64,000 nt of DNA from Solimonas thermocellulolyticum (GCF_040327995.1 NZ_JBEPIJ010000008.1:90902-154901); one strand, 5' to 3'. Positions 15,801-24,871 are shown, numbered from the stretch's first letter. A program made the numbers and translations. The notes: generated by a model from the sequence alone, not told the origin.

Positions 15801-17735
15801 GGCGACGGCGATGCGATCGGTATCGACATCCAGCATCAGCCGTTCACGGTGGTCGGCATCGGCGATATGTCCGGCGATGTCTTCGGTAACGGCATGCTGC
15901 TGTCGCGGCAGATCCGGCTGATCGCCGCCTTCGATCACCGCCACATCTTCATCGACCCCGATCCCGACCCGGCGAGCTCCTTCGCCGAGCGCGAGCGCCT
16001 ATTCAAGCTGCCGCGCTCGAGCTGGGCGGACTACGACCAGACGCTGATCTCGCCCGGCGGTGGTGTATGGCCGCGCAGCGCCAAGCTGATCAAGCTGTCG
16101 GACGAGGCGCGGCGCGCGCTCGGCATCGAGCAGGCCAGCCTGACGCCGCAGCAACTGATCAAGGCGATCCTCAAGGCGCCGGTCGATCTGCTATGGAACG
16201 GCGGCATCGGCACTTACGTCAAGAGCCACACCGAATCGCACCAGGATTGCGGCGACCGCGCCAATGACGCGATCCGCATCAACGGACGTGAGCTGCGCTG
16301 CCGCGTCGTCGGCGAGGGCGGCAATCTCGGTCTCACTCAGCTCGGCCGCGTCGAGGCGGCGCTCGCTGGTGTGCGCCTGAACACCGATTTCATCGACAAC
16401 GCCGGCGGGGTGCACAGCTCGGACCGCGAGGTCAACATCAAGATCCCGCTCAATCAGTTGATGCGCGAGGGCGATCTGACGCGCGAGGTGCGCGATCCTC
16501 TGCTCGCCGCCATGACCGAGGATCTCGCCCAGGCCGTGCTGCGCGACAACTACGTGCAGAGCCTCGCCCTGTCACTGCTCGAACGCGATGCCGCCGCACG
16601 CCTCGACGAGCATGCCAACCTCATGCGTCTGCTCGAACGCGATGGCCTGCTGTCGCGCGCGGTCGAGTATCTGCCGGACGACGAGGAACTCAAGGAGCGG
16701 CGCGCCGCCGGGCGTGGGCTGACGCGGCCGGAGCTGGCGGTGCTGCTGTCGTACTCGAAGCTCTCTTTGTTCGCGGCGATCACCGCGTCCGAGGTGCCGG
16801 ACGACCCGTTCTTCGACCGCGATCTGCTGGATTACTTTCCCGGGCCCTTGGTCGCGCGTCATCGCGACGTCCTGCTCCGGCACCGCCTGCGCCGCGAGAT
16901 CATCGCCACGATTCTCTCCAACGCGGTGGTCAACCGCATGGGCTTTGCCTTCGTGCATCGCTTCGCCGAGGACCACGGCATCGCCCGCGCGCAAGTGGTC
17001 AAGGCCTATGCGATGGCGCACGAGATCTACCGCGGCGACCGTTACTGGCTGCCGATCCAGGCGCTGGACCTCAAGATCCCGGCGGACACGCAGTTGCGCC
17101 TGTTCGGTCGTGCGATCGGCCTGATGAAGCACGTCACCACCTGGCTACTCAACTACCGCTGGAGCGGGCGGCCGATCGGCGAAGCGGTGGCCAAGTTCCG
17201 CGACGGCATCGACGAGATCACCGCGGCGATTCCCGAGATCCTGCCAGGCAGCTACCGCGCCGACTGGGACAAGGCCGCAGCGGCGATGGCTGCGGATCGC
17301 GTGCCGCAAGCACTGGCCGAGCAATTGGCGACGACCATGGTGCTCGGCAGCGCACCGGACATCATCGAACTCGCCGAGCAGGCCGGCGTCTCGCGCATCG
17401 AGGCGGCGCGGGTCTACTTCGAGATCGGTGACAGACTGCGCATCCTCTGGCTGCTGTCCTCCATCATCGGCTTTTCGGTGCGCGGCAAATGGCAGGCGCT
17501 GGCACGCTCGAACCTGCGCGAGGACACCTACCGCCTGCACCGGCAACTGGCCGCGCGTGTGCTCGCCCATCCGGGAGACGATGCGGCGGCGCGTTTCGAG
17601 CATTGGATGCGCACGCACGGCGACGCCGTGCAGTTCGGCATGCGCCGTCTGCAGGAGCTGCAAGCGACCGGCGTGCAGGACTTCATGACCCTCGCCGTCG
17701 GCGTGCGTGAACTGCGCAAGCTGCGCGCACTGTGA
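12900..17735 (+). CDS. gdhB: NAD-specific glutamate dehydrogenase, large (180-kDa) type
   Basis: The enzyme deaminates glutamate to 2-oxoglutarate with NAD+, a catabolic role. The 1611-residue length matches the large bacterial class described in Streptomyces and Pseudomonas (about 1600-1660). The N-terminal ~680 residues contain the ACT-like regulatory regions. The catalytic core has the characteristic RGGKVARGGLRWSDR and KNAIIVPVGAKGGFVVK blocks near residues 800-845, followed by the NAD-binding part and a helical C-terminus. ATG 12900 is preceded by GGAGAGG at suitable spacing; the frame stays open far upstream but that part is antisense to the kinase genes. Confidence 0.95.
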   Translation: MRSDLMQEHELLLARLDALAESGVEAGERAQFRRFLRHYYESASLDALRLRTPEELVRVCRAHWMLARERRAGELRLRVTPPEPQATYALAQVDTVVEDMPFLVDSLYMAVRAAGSSIDWTVHPVLAVRRDAEGRLTQVRAATDEAREVESLIHLEFEALHDEAAYAALEAELRRVIDDLRVVVSDFPAMRARVAELVQALEAPPPGVDAAEAAEARAFLQWLDDRHFTFLGVAETEIVHALGRSRFVLKPETSLGLARSGARFADPDQLIAPPEELDKYSESTRLIVVTKANHRSTVHHPEYIDVVSVRRFNADGSVRGICRLIGLFSSVAYTERPSNIPLIRRKVEYVMQRSRLREGSHSEKNLREILQQLPRDELFQSSEDELYRVCTGIRALRDRHQLRLFMRRDRYGRFYSCMVYLPRDRYSRELRDRIAAELTAICNATGIDRNTEFLRHGLARIHYIVRTPPGTTIPLSGAEVEARLLAATRSWRDQLREVLQRHGRAGADALAFIDGFPLSYQEAVAPIEAAADLQHLIQLGAERPMLPRLLIDTTATGKVCPTALKLYCWKRPLPLSDVLPALENFGLRVIWQDPTEVRAHGRETCWIQEFKVQAAGDCALTPTEQRSYFESAFLDTWNGVAENDGLNRLVLLAGLDARQVVCLRTLTKYLIQTGLPYSQDYMERLLAEHAPIARLLVQWFETRFDPQLARAEVRSAAERRVMQELDQRLDEVATLDGDRVLRAYAAVVRATLRTNYFQRTPEGAPKPYVSIKLDPRQVPELPAPLPMFEIFVYAPWVEGIHLRGGKVARGGLRWSDRRQDFRTEVLGLMKAQMVKNAIIVPVGAKGGFVVKQGDPSDREAWLKQGIECYQTFLRGLLDITDNRVGDEVVTPEAVVRYDEDDPYLVVAADKGTATFSDIANGLAQEYGFWLGDAFASGGSAGYDHKKMGITARGAWESVKRHFREIPRGDGDAIGIDIQHQPFTVVGIGDMSGDVFGNGMLLSRQIRLIAAFDHRHIFIDPDPDPASSFAERERLFKLPRSSWADYDQTLISPGGGVWPRSAKLIKLSDEARRALGIEQASLTPQQLIKAILKAPVDLLWNGGIGTYVKSHTESHQDCGDRANDAIRINGRELRCRVVGEGGNLGLTQLGRVEAALAGVRLNTDFIDNAGGVHSSDREVNIKIPLNQLMREGDLTREVRDPLLAAMTEDLAQAVLRDNYVQSLALSLLERDAAARLDEHANLMRLLERDGLLSRAVEYLPDDEELKERRAAGRGLTRPELAVLLSYSKLSLFAAITASEVPDDPFFDRDLLDYFPGPLVARHRDVLLRHRLRREIIATILSNAVVNRMGFAFVHRFAEDHGIARAQVVKAYAMAHEIYRGDRYWLPIQALDLKIPADTQLRLFGRAIGLMKHVTTWLLNYRWSGRPIGEAVAKFRDGIDEITAAIPEILPGSYRADWDKAAAAMAADRVPQALAEQLATTMVLGSAPDIIELAEQAGVSRIEAARVYFEIGDRLRILWLLSSIIGFSVRGKWQALARSNLREDTYRLHRQLAARVLAHPGDDAAARFEHWMRTHGDAVQFGMRRLQELQATGVQDFMTLAVGVRELRKLRAL

Positions 17736-18724
17736 TGGCGACGGTCTTCGTCACCGGCGGCTCCGGCTACGTCGGCCGCAATCTGATCCGGCATCTGCTC
17801 GCACGCGGCGATCGCGTGCGCGCGCTGGTACGCAGCGCCTCGTCGGCGGCGCTGGTGCAAGGGCTCGGCGCCGAGCCGGTGCATGGCGACCTGCACGCCG
17901 TCGATGCCATGCACACCGGCATGCGTGACTGCGCGGCGGTGTTCCACTGCGCCGCGCTGGTCGACGAATGGGGTGACAAGGCCGCGTTCCAGCGTATCAA
18001 TGTCGACGGCACGCGCCACGTGATCGAGGCCGCGCGCGCCGCCGGCGTGCCGGTGCTGGTCCACGTCAGCACCGAGGCGGTGCTCGCCGATGGCACGCCG
18101 ATCATCGACGCCGACGAAACCCGTCCGCTGCCGGCGCATCCGTTGCCGCGCTATCCGGCGACCAAGGCCGAGGCCGAACGCCTCGTACGCGCTGCCGACG
18201 GCGACGGTCTGCGCACGGTGATCGTGCGTCCGCGCCTGATCTGGGGCAATGACGACAGCTCGGTGCTGAGCAAGCTCGAACACGCCGTCAACGCCGGTCG
18301 TTTCATGTGGGTCGACGGCGGCCGCTATCCGACCTCGACCTGCCACGTCGACAACCTGTGCGAGGCCCTGCTGCTCGCCGCCGAGAAGGGTCGCTGTGGC
18401 GAGGCCTACTTCGTCACCGACGGCGAGCCGGTCGAACTCCGCGGCTTCTTCACCGCGATGCTGCGCACCCGCGGCGTGGACGCCGGCGAGCGCTGCGTGC
18501 CGCACGGCGTCGCCTTGGCGCTGGCGACGGTCGGCGAGAAGCTCTGGGAACTGCTCAGGCTCAAATCCGCGCCGCCAGCCACGCGCATGGCCGTGCGCCT
18601 GATCGGCGAGCCGGTGACCGTGCGCGACGACAAGGCGCGCCGCGAACTCGGCTACGTCGGCCGCATCACGCGCGAACAAGGTCTCTCGACGCTGCGCCGT
18701 CCGCAGGGCGGCGGCTTGACGTAG
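17735..18724 (+). CDS. NAD-dependent epimerase / 3-beta-HSD-like extended SDR
   Basis: The 329-residue extended short-chain dehydrogenase has an N-terminal Rossmann motif (TGGSGYVGRNL, about residues 8-18) and a YxxxK active site in YPATKAEAE near residue 145, with an upstream Ser in VHVSTEAVL. It is closest to the 3-beta-hydroxysteroid dehydrogenase/isomerase-like and dihydroflavonol-reductase-like group; the substrate cannot be told. ATG overlaps the gdhB stop (TGATG), so the two are probably co-transcribed. A GTG one codon earlier is also possible. Confidence 0.85.
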   Translation: MATVFVTGGSGYVGRNLIRHLLARGDRVRALVRSASSAALVQGLGAEPVHGDLHAVDAMHTGMRDCAAVFHCAALVDEWGDKAAFQRINVDGTRHVIEAARAAGVPVLVHVSTEAVLADGTPIIDADETRPLPAHPLPRYPATKAEAERLVRAADGDGLRTVIVRPRLIWGNDDSSVLSKLEHAVNAGRFMWVDGGRYPTSTCHVDNLCEALLLAAEKGRCGEAYFVTDGEPVELRGFFTAMLRTRGVDAGERCVPHGVALALATVGEKLWELLRLKSAPPATRMAVRLIGEPVTVRDDKARRELGYVGRITREQGLSTLRRPQGGGLT

Positions 18725-18743
18725 CGTCGGCGGCCTCAGGCGC

Positions 18744-19826
18744 CTACGGCAGGTGCGGTCTGGCGAGGTATTCCTCGGACTGCATCTCGGTCAGGCGCGA
18801 TTGCGTCCTCTGGAACTCGAAACGCGATTTTTCGCCGACGTAGAGTTCCGTTTGCGGCACCTCGGCGGCGATGATCAGCTTGACGCCGCGATCGTAGAAC
18901 TCGTCGACCAGGTTGATGAAGCGCCGCGCGGCGTCCTCGTGCAGCGCGGTGAGCTGCGGTACGCGTGACAGCAACACGGTGTGGTGGGTGCGCGCGATCT
19001 CGATGTAGTCGGCGGCGCTGCGCGGGCCTTCGCACAGATTGGCGAAGTCGAACCAGGCGACGCCATCGGCGAGGCGGCGACTCTGGATCACACGGCCGTG
19101 GATGTTCAAGACCTCGTTGGCGCGGCCGGGCTCGGGCGCGATGTCGGCGAACCATTCGGCGAGGTTGCGCTCGGCTTGGGCGTCGCTCGGATGGTGGTAG
19201 ATCGCGGCGCGGGTCAGCGCGCGTAGCCGGTAGTCGGTGCCGCCGTCGACGTTGAGCACGGCGACGTGCCGCTGCAGCACGTCGATGAACGGCAGGAAGT
19301 TGGCGCGTTGCAGGCCGTTCTCGTAGAGCCGCTCGGGCGGGATGTTGGAGGTCGCGACCAGGGTCACGCCGCGCGCGAACAGGTTCTCGAACAGCCGGCC
19401 TAGGATCATCGCATCGGCGATGTCGGACACGAAGAACTCGTCGAAGCACAGCACGCGCAGCTCGGTGGCGTACTCGGCGGCGACCAGGCGCAGCGGATCC
19501 TGCTCGTCCGGGTAACGGCGGCGGCGTTCGTGTACGTCGAGCATGAAGCGATGGAAGTGCGTGCGCAGCCGCGGGGTGTCGCCGAGCGTCTCGCTGAAGG
19601 CGTCCATCAGCCAGGTCTTGCCGCGACCGACGCCGCCCCACATGTACAGCCCGCGCACGGCGGTCCAGCGCCGCGGACCGATGCCGAACAGGCGCCGCGG
19701 CGGATGCGCGCGCAGCTCGTCGTGGATGCGCTGCAGCGCATCGATCGCGCGCGCCTGCGCCGGGTCGCTGACGAAGCCGGCGCGTCCCAGCGCCTGCGCG
19801 TAGCGTTCGCGCGGCGAAGCGATCAT
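18744..19826 (-). CDS. zapE: Cell division protein ZapE / AFG1-family ATPase
   Basis: ZapE is a division-associated ATPase acting on the Z ring; mitochondrial AFG1 is its homologue. The 360-residue protein has Walker A (GGVGRGKTWLMDAF, about residues 65-78), Walker B (LCFDEFFVSD) and the sensor region ATSNIPPERLYENGLQR, all diagnostic for the family. The start MIASPRERYAQALG gives the usual length; the frame is open further upstream, but there it is antisense to the lactone oxidase. It is the last gene of a leftward run plsC-oxidase-zapE, 8 bases after the oxidase. Confidence 0.93.
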   Translation of the reverse strand: MIASPRERYAQALGRAGFVSDPAQARAIDALQRIHDELRAHPPRRLFGIGPRRWTAVRGLYMWGGVGRGKTWLMDAFSETLGDTPRLRTHFHRFMLDVHERRRRYPDEQDPLRLVAAEYATELRVLCFDEFFVSDIADAMILGRLFENLFARGVTLVATSNIPPERLYENGLQRANFLPFIDVLQRHVAVLNVDGGTDYRLRALTRAAIYHHPSDAQAERNLAEWFADIAPEPGRANEVLNIHGRVIQSRRLADGVAWFDFANLCEGPRSAADYIEIARTHHTVLLSRVPQLTALHEDAARRFINLVDEFYDRGVKLIIAAEVPQTELYVGEKSRFEFQRTQSRLTEMQSEEYLARPHLP

Positions 19827-19834
19827 GCCGGCGT

Positions 19835-21157
19835 TCAGCGCAAGGGCTCGCCGAGCACGGCGGCGAGATGCGGATTGAGGAACAGACCGCGCGGATCGAG
19901 CTGCCGGCGCAGTGCGCGAAAGTCGTCGAAGCGCGGGTACAGGCGCTGCAACTGAGGCGCGGTCGAGTCGTGCACCATGCCCCAGTGCGGACGAGCGTCG
20001 TAGCGTTGCATCAGCTCGGCGATCGGCGCGAAGTAATCGCCAAAGCCGGTGTCCGCGTAGGCCGGCACGGTGATGCAGGCGCTGTCGCGCTCGAAGTGTG
20101 GCGACAGCCAGTTGCGGTCGGGTCCGACGAAGCGCACCTCGATGGGGAAATGCACGCGCGCGTCCAGCGCCTTGAACAAGCGGTCGAGCGAGCGCAGCAC
20201 CGTGCCGAGCGCGTCCACCGGTAGCGCGAACTCGAGCTGCTGGAAGCGGTTGCGCCGGCGCAGTGTGTAGGCGCTGCGCGCATCGAGCACGTCGCGACGG
20301 CCGGCGACCAGGCGCGAGGCCAGGCTGCCGCAGCGCTCGGCGATGCGCGGTGCACGCCGTGCCGCCTGCGACATACCGGCGAACACCGCCTTGTCGACGC
20401 CCTGCCGCAGTGTGCGTTGTAGCACCGACAGCCGCGTCGGCCGCTCGCGAGTGACGTCGGCGCAGCGCAGCACCACCGAATCGGTGTACGGAAACCAGAA
20501 GAACTCGCTGTTGCGGTGAGCGCGGCGCAGCTCGGTGAGGCGCTCGAGGGTCTCGCCGAGACTGGCGGCGGCGCTGCTGACGACGAGCCGGTAGTCGTCG
20601 ACGCATTGCAGTTCCACATGGGTGATCACGCCGAGCGCGCCGAGCGACACCGCACCGGCGCGCAAAAGGTCTTCGTCGCTCTGCAGCGAGGCGCTGCGCA
20701 CGGTGCCGTCGGCGCAGACCAGACGCAGTCCGGTGACCAGTGAGGAGAGGTTGCCGAAGGCGGCGCCGGTCCCATGCGTGCCGGTGGCGATCGCACCGCC
20801 AATGGTCTGCTCGTCGTAATCGGGCGCGTTCTCGAGCGCGAGACCGTGGCGCGCCAGCGCCTCGGTGAGTCGCCGCAGCCGCGTGCCGGCGCGCGCCCAG
20901 ACGCGGCGCCGCTCCAGGTCCACCGACTCGATGCCGGTGAAACGATCGAGCGACAGGTGGTTGTCGTCGGTCCAACACAGCGGCGAGAACGAGTGGCCGC
21001 TGCCGACCACGCGCAGGCGTTCGCCGTCCTCGAAGGCGCGCAGGACTTCCGCCTGGATCTGCTCGATGGTCACCGGATGTGCGCAATACGCCGGTTCGCA
21101 GCGCACGGTGCCTGACCAATTGGTCCACTGATGGGAGCGCGTGGAAAAGAGCGCCAT
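19835..21157 (-). CDS. FAD-linked D-arabinono-1,4-lactone oxidase family protein
   Basis: The 440-residue flavoprotein belongs to the vanillyl-alcohol-oxidase fold. The N-terminal FAD-binding domain contains VVGSGHSFSPLC (about residues 50-61), where the His is the usual covalent FAD attachment site, and the GGAIATGTHGTGAAFGNLSS loop (about 123-142). The C-terminal half is the ALO substrate domain, ending with the typical LDPRGLFLNPHLA. Family members oxidise aldonolactones or sugar alcohols such as xylitol; the exact substrate is not visible. It lies between plsC and zapE in a leftward run. Confidence 0.88.
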   Translation of the reverse strand: MALFSTRSHQWTNWSGTVRCEPAYCAHPVTIEQIQAEVLRAFEDGERLRVVGSGHSFSPLCWTDDNHLSLDRFTGIESVDLERRRVWARAGTRLRRLTEALARHGLALENAPDYDEQTIGGAIATGTHGTGAAFGNLSSLVTGLRLVCADGTVRSASLQSDEDLLRAGAVSLGALGVITHVELQCVDDYRLVVSSAAASLGETLERLTELRRAHRNSEFFWFPYTDSVVLRCADVTRERPTRLSVLQRTLRQGVDKAVFAGMSQAARRAPRIAERCGSLASRLVAGRRDVLDARSAYTLRRRNRFQQLEFALPVDALGTVLRSLDRLFKALDARVHFPIEVRFVGPDRNWLSPHFERDSACITVPAYADTGFGDYFAPIAELMQRYDARPHWGMVHDSTAPQLQRLYPRFDDFRALRRQLDPRGLFLNPHLAAVLGEPLR

Positions 21158-21205
21158 GGATTGCGCGGGAGCCTGCGGTGACGACGGCGGCGCAGGATAC
21201 CGGAA

Positions 21206-21949
21206 TCAGCTCGGCGCGTCCGTGCCGGCGCGATCGACCTCGCCGCACAAGGCGAGCACGCGAGCGCGGACTCGATCGCGCAGGGCCAGCGCCGCCTCGC
21301 GTCCGCTGCCTTGCGCGCTGAGCGCGGCGGCGAACTCGATGCGCACCACGCTCCAGCGCGGCAGGTGCCGTCCGCCGCCGTAGAGGCGGCGCGTGCCGCG
21401 GATGCCGGCCGGCACCACCGGCGCCGCCGTGCGTGCGGCGATGACGAAGGCGCCGTCCTTGAATCGCAGCAGGCCGGGTTCGGGCTTGAACGTGCCCTCG
21501 GGGAAGATCGCGATCGGCTCGTCGGCGTACAGGCGGCGCATGAGCTGGCGCGTGAGCTGCGCGCTCTGCTGCGCCGAGGCGCGGTTGACGAAGATCACGC
21601 CCATGCGTCTGAGCGTCAGGCCGACGATGGGCCAGCGCGCCGCACCGTCCTGGACGACGAAGCTGAAGCGCCGCGGCAGTGCCGCGGTCAACACCAGGCC
21701 GTCGAGATAGCTGGCGTGATTGGCGACGACGATACAGCGCCCCGCCGGCAGATGCTCGCGGCCGCGCACGATCAGCGGTACGCCGATGCTGGCGAGCATC
21801 ACGCGCACACCCAGGCGCCCGAGCTCGCGGCGGATCGCAAGCGTCGGACCGGCAATGACGATCAGACAGACGAGCAAGGTCACCGCGACGAAGACGATCG
21901 CCGCGCAGAGCGCGTACACGCCGTGGATGGCACGCTTGAGCATGGCCAC
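21206..21949 (-). CDS. plsC: 1-acyl-sn-glycerol-3-phosphate acyltransferase
   Basis: PlsC acylates lysophosphatidic acid at sn-2 to form phosphatidic acid at the inner membrane. The 247-residue protein has an N-terminal hydrophobic segment (about residues 12-34), the catalytic NHxxxxD motif in VVANHASYLDGL (about 76-87), and the phosphate-binding FPEGTFK motif near residue 151. Length is normal. The ATG follows a small possible ORF by 5 bases. Assignment to the PlsC family is firm; exact lysophospholipid specificity is inferred. Confidence 0.9.
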   Translation of the reverse strand: MAMLKRAIHGVYALCAAIVFVAVTLLVCLIVIAGPTLAIRRELGRLGVRVMLASIGVPLIVRGREHLPAGRCIVVANHASYLDGLVLTAALPRRFSFVVQDGAARWPIVGLTLRRMGVIFVNRASAQQSAQLTRQLMRRLYADEPIAIFPEGTFKPEPGLLRFKDGAFVIAARTAAPVVPAGIRGTRRLYGGGRHLPRWSVVRIEFAAALSAQGSGREAALALRDRVRARVLALCGEVDRAGTDAPS

Positions 21950-21954
21950 TTGCC

Positions 21955-22077
21955 TTACGGTTCAGCGGTGAGGATCTCGACGCCGAAGGCTTTCCGGCGG
22001 CCGGGCGTCGCTCGGGGCGAAAGCGGGTGCGGGCGCGGCAGACCGCGGCGGGCGAAGCCGGGGGTATTGGTGTTCAT
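21955..22077 (-). CDS. Possible 40-residue protein between rlmKL and plsC
   Basis: An ATG at 22077 with AGGA seven bases upstream opens a 40-codon frame ending in TAA five bases before plsC. The product is basic, Pro/Arg-rich (PGFARRGLPRPHPL region) and has no recognisable domain. It fills most of the 137-base gap between two leftward genes and could be a leader peptide coupled to plsC. GC-rich DNA throws up chance frames of this size, so the call rests mainly on the ribosome-binding site and spacing. Confidence 0.3.
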   Translation of the reverse strand: MNTNTPGFARRGLPRPHPLSPRATPGRRKAFGVEILTAEP

Positions 22078-22086
22078 GCGCTGATC

Positions 22087-24261
22087 CTAGCGGTGACGCA
22101 GCACCCAGCAGCGATGCGCGGGCGGCGGACGCTTGAAGTCCTCGTCGAGCGTCTGCGCGGTGATGTCGTCGATGTGGGCGATCTCAGCGAGCGCGGGGTC
22201 GAGCTTGAAGCCGCGGCGGTTGGTCGAGAAGTACAGCTTGCCGGCCGCCGCGAGCAGGCCCAGGCAATGTTGCAGTAACTCGGTGTGGTCGCGCTGGATG
22301 TCGAGGGTGCCGTCCATCTTCTTGGAGTTCGAGAACGTCGGCGGATCGCAGAAGATCAGGTCGAACTGCGCACGCTGCGTGCGCCCGTTCTGCTCGGCGA
22401 GCCAGCGGCGCACATCGCAGCGCACGAGGGCATGCGGCGCGAGTGGCTCGTCGGCCGCTGGCGCATGCGCGTACAGCCGCGCACGGATGCCGTTCTGTTC
22501 CAGGTTGCGCTGCGCCCATTCGAGATAGGTGTTCGACAGATCGATCGACAGGGTCTGCCGCGCGCCGCCGACGGCGGCGTGGACGCTGGCCGCGCCGGTG
22601 TAGCAGAACAGGTTGAGCAGGCGCTGGCCGCGCGCTTCGCGCTGCAGGCGCAGACGCAGCGGCCGGTGATCGAGGAACAGGCCGGTGTCGAGGTAGTCGT
22701 CGAAGTTCACCTGCAGCTTGCAGCCGTGCTCGACGACGGTGTGGAAGGCGTCGGTCTGGTTCTGGCGCGTGTACTGCGCCTCGCCCTTTTGCGGCTGGCG
22801 CAGCTTGTAATGGATGCGTGCCGCCGGCAGTTCGAGCACCTGTTGCAGGTGCGCGAGCCCTTCGCGCAGCCGCGCCTGGGCGCGCGCCGGGTCGATGGTC
22901 TTGGGCGCGGCGTATTCCTGCACGTGGGCGTGCAGCTCCGGCGTCGCGTACAAGTCGATGGCGAGCGCGTAGTCCGGCAGGTCGGCGTCGTAGACGCGGT
23001 AGTTCGTCACTCCCGCGCGCCGCGCCCATTTGTTCAGGTGCTTGAGGTTCTTGCGCAACCGGTTGGCGAAGTCGGCGCCGGTGCTGCCGACGGCGCTGGC
23101 TGCGGCGGCACGGATGTCGAACTGCAGCAGCTTGCAGGCGATCGCGCCGTTCCAGAACGCATCGATGCGATCGGCCGACAGGCCGAGCCGTTGGCCGAGG
23201 TCGGACCGCGCGGTGAAGATCGCGGCGCGCCAGCCGCCGAAGCGCTGCTTGAGGTGCACGCCGAGCAGCGAGTAGAGCTTGACCAGCTCGGCCTCGGCGC
23301 CGAGGCGTTCGCCATAGGGCGGGTTGCAGACGATTAGACCCGACACCTTCACCGGCGGGGTCGATGCGAGTGCATCGCCGGGCGTGACCTCGACCCAGTC
23401 GCCGACGCCGGCGCGCGCGGCGTTGTCGCGCGCGGCGCTGACCGCGCGTGGGTCGATGTCGCAGCCCGCGACCGGCGGCCGCGCGGTGGCGAGGCCGGCG
23501 CGGCGCCGGGTCAGGGCCTCGTCGCGCAGCCGATTCCACAGCAGCGGCTCATGGTCGAGCCAGTGCTCGAAGCCCCAGCGTTTGCGCAGCAGACCCGGGG
23601 CGATGTCGGCGGCGATCCACGCGCCTTCGATCAGCAGTGTGCCGGAACCGCACATCGGATCGAACAGCGGCGCCTGCCGCGATGCGAGCTCAGGCCATCC
23701 GGATTTCAGCAGGATCGCCGCGGCCAGATTCTCTTTCAGCGGCGCCTCGACGCCGTCGCGGCGATAGCCGCGCCGGTGCAGGCTGTCGCCGGCCAGATCC
23801 AGGCTCAGCGTCGCGTGCTCGCGTTCGAGGTGCAGGTGGATGCGGATGTCGGGCCGCTCGGTGTCGACGTTCGGCCGCGGCCGTCCGCTATCGCGGAAGT
23901 GGTCGGCGATGGCGTCCTTGACCTTGAGGCCGGCGTAGTGGGTGTGGCCGATGCCATCCGAGCGGCCGGCGACATCCACGGCGAAGCTCGACGTGGCCGC
24001 GAACAGCTCGGGCCAGGCGATGGCGCGGGCCGCGGCGTACAGCGTCTCGGCATCGGTGGCCTCGAAGCGCCGCAGCGGCATCAGCACGCGGCTCGCCAGC
24101 CGCGACCATAGGCAGGCGCGGTAGGCGGTTTCGAGCGTGGCCTGCGCCGATGCCCCACCGCGCTGCGCCTGCACCGCCTGCAGTCCGAGCGACGTCAGCT
24201 CGCTCGCGAGCAGGGCCTCGATGCCGCGCGGGCAGCTCACGAACAGGGGGAAAATGGACAT
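22087..24261 (-). CDS. rlmL: Bifunctional 23S rRNA methyltransferase RlmKL
   Basis: The enzyme methylates G2445 (m2G, RlmL half) and G2069 (m7G, RlmK half) of 23S rRNA. The 724-residue fusion has an N-terminal THUMP region (about 50-165), the RlmL methyltransferase domain with the DPMCGSGTLLIEGAW SAM site and catalytic NPPYGERLG, and the C-terminal RlmK domain with LFCYTGAASVHAA and CDPPTFSNSKKM. The fused form and length are typical of gammaproteobacteria. It appears monocistronic, with the promoter in the 88-base gap to the right. Confidence 0.96.
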   Translation of the reverse strand: MSIFPLFVSCPRGIEALLASELTSLGLQAVQAQRGGASAQATLETAYRACLWSRLASRVLMPLRRFEATDAETLYAAARAIAWPELFAATSSFAVDVAGRSDGIGHTHYAGLKVKDAIADHFRDSGRPRPNVDTERPDIRIHLHLEREHATLSLDLAGDSLHRRGYRRDGVEAPLKENLAAAILLKSGWPELASRQAPLFDPMCGSGTLLIEGAWIAADIAPGLLRKRWGFEHWLDHEPLLWNRLRDEALTRRRAGLATARPPVAGCDIDPRAVSAARDNAARAGVGDWVEVTPGDALASTPPVKVSGLIVCNPPYGERLGAEAELVKLYSLLGVHLKQRFGGWRAAIFTARSDLGQRLGLSADRIDAFWNGAIACKLLQFDIRAAAASAVGSTGADFANRLRKNLKHLNKWARRAGVTNYRVYDADLPDYALAIDLYATPELHAHVQEYAAPKTIDPARAQARLREGLAHLQQVLELPAARIHYKLRQPQKGEAQYTRQNQTDAFHTVVEHGCKLQVNFDDYLDTGLFLDHRPLRLRLQREARGQRLLNLFCYTGAASVHAAVGGARQTLSIDLSNTYLEWAQRNLEQNGIRARLYAHAPAADEPLAPHALVRCDVRRWLAEQNGRTQRAQFDLIFCDPPTFSNSKKMDGTLDIQRDHTELLQHCLGLLAAAGKLYFSTNRRGFKLDPALAEIAHIDDITAQTLDEDFKRPPPAHRCWVLRHR

Positions 24262-24349
24262 GCGGCATTATCGCAGCGGCGGGGATGCATGACGATGCGC
24301 GCGCCGTCTGCGCGCGGTACGGGCGCGGTTCTGCATCGTGTCGTCGGTA

Positions 24350-24856
24350 CTACAGCACGCGCCGATAGGCCTCGAGCACCTCGTCGTTGAAGCAGGCGAG
24401 GATCACGCGGCGCAGCGTGCCGGGAATGTGCGCACGCAGCTCGCGCACGGCGATCGCACAGGCCGCGTCGATGGGGTAGCCGTAGACGCCGCAGGAGATC
24501 GCGGGGAAGGCGAGGCTCTGCAGCCCGTTCGCTTCGGCCAGTGCCAGCGTGTTGCGGTAGCAGCGCGCCAGCAGCGCCGGCTCGCCGTGCCCGCCGCCGC
24601 GCCAGACCGGGCCGACGGTGTGGATCACCCAGCGTGCCGGTAAGCGAAAGCCCGGCGTGATCCGCGCCTCGCCGGTCGGACAGCCACCGATGCGGCGACA
24701 GGCGTCGAGCAAGTCGGGTCCGGCGGCGCGATGGATCGCGCCGTCGACGCCGCCGCCGCCGAGCAGGCTCTCGTTGGCGGCATTGACGATCGCATCGACG
24801 TCGAGCTGGGTGATGTCGGCAAGCCGGGCCTCGATCTGCAGCATGTCGGCATTCAT
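24350..24856 (-). CDS. Macrodomain O-acetyl-ADP-ribose deacetylase (YmdB-like)
   Basis: Enzymes of this family remove acetyl from O-acetyl-ADP-ribose or ADP-ribose from proteins. The 168-residue product is a single macrodomain with the catalytic and ligand loops DAIVNAANESLLGGGGVDGA (about residues 21-40) and FPAISCGVYGYP (about 117-128). It lies 15 bases behind ycgR at the end of a leftward flagellar operon, an unusual place for a macrodomain. E. coli YmdB also modulates RNase III, so roles in biofilm or motility regulation are conceivable but not shown here. Confidence 0.9.
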   Translation of the reverse strand: MNADMLQIEARLADITQLDVDAIVNAANESLLGGGGVDGAIHRAAGPDLLDACRRIGGCPTGEARITPGFRLPARWVIHTVGPVWRGGGHGEPALLARCYRNTLALAEANGLQSLAFPAISCGVYGYPIDAACAIAVRELRAHIPGTLRRVILACFNDEVLEAYRRVL

Positions 24857-24871
24857 GCCGACGATGGTAGG

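Noticed and set aside
13005..15944. 979-codon open frame antisense to glutamate dehydrogenase
   Set aside because: Same reason: high-GC shadow with no recognisable motif, against a full-length conserved enzyme on the other strand.
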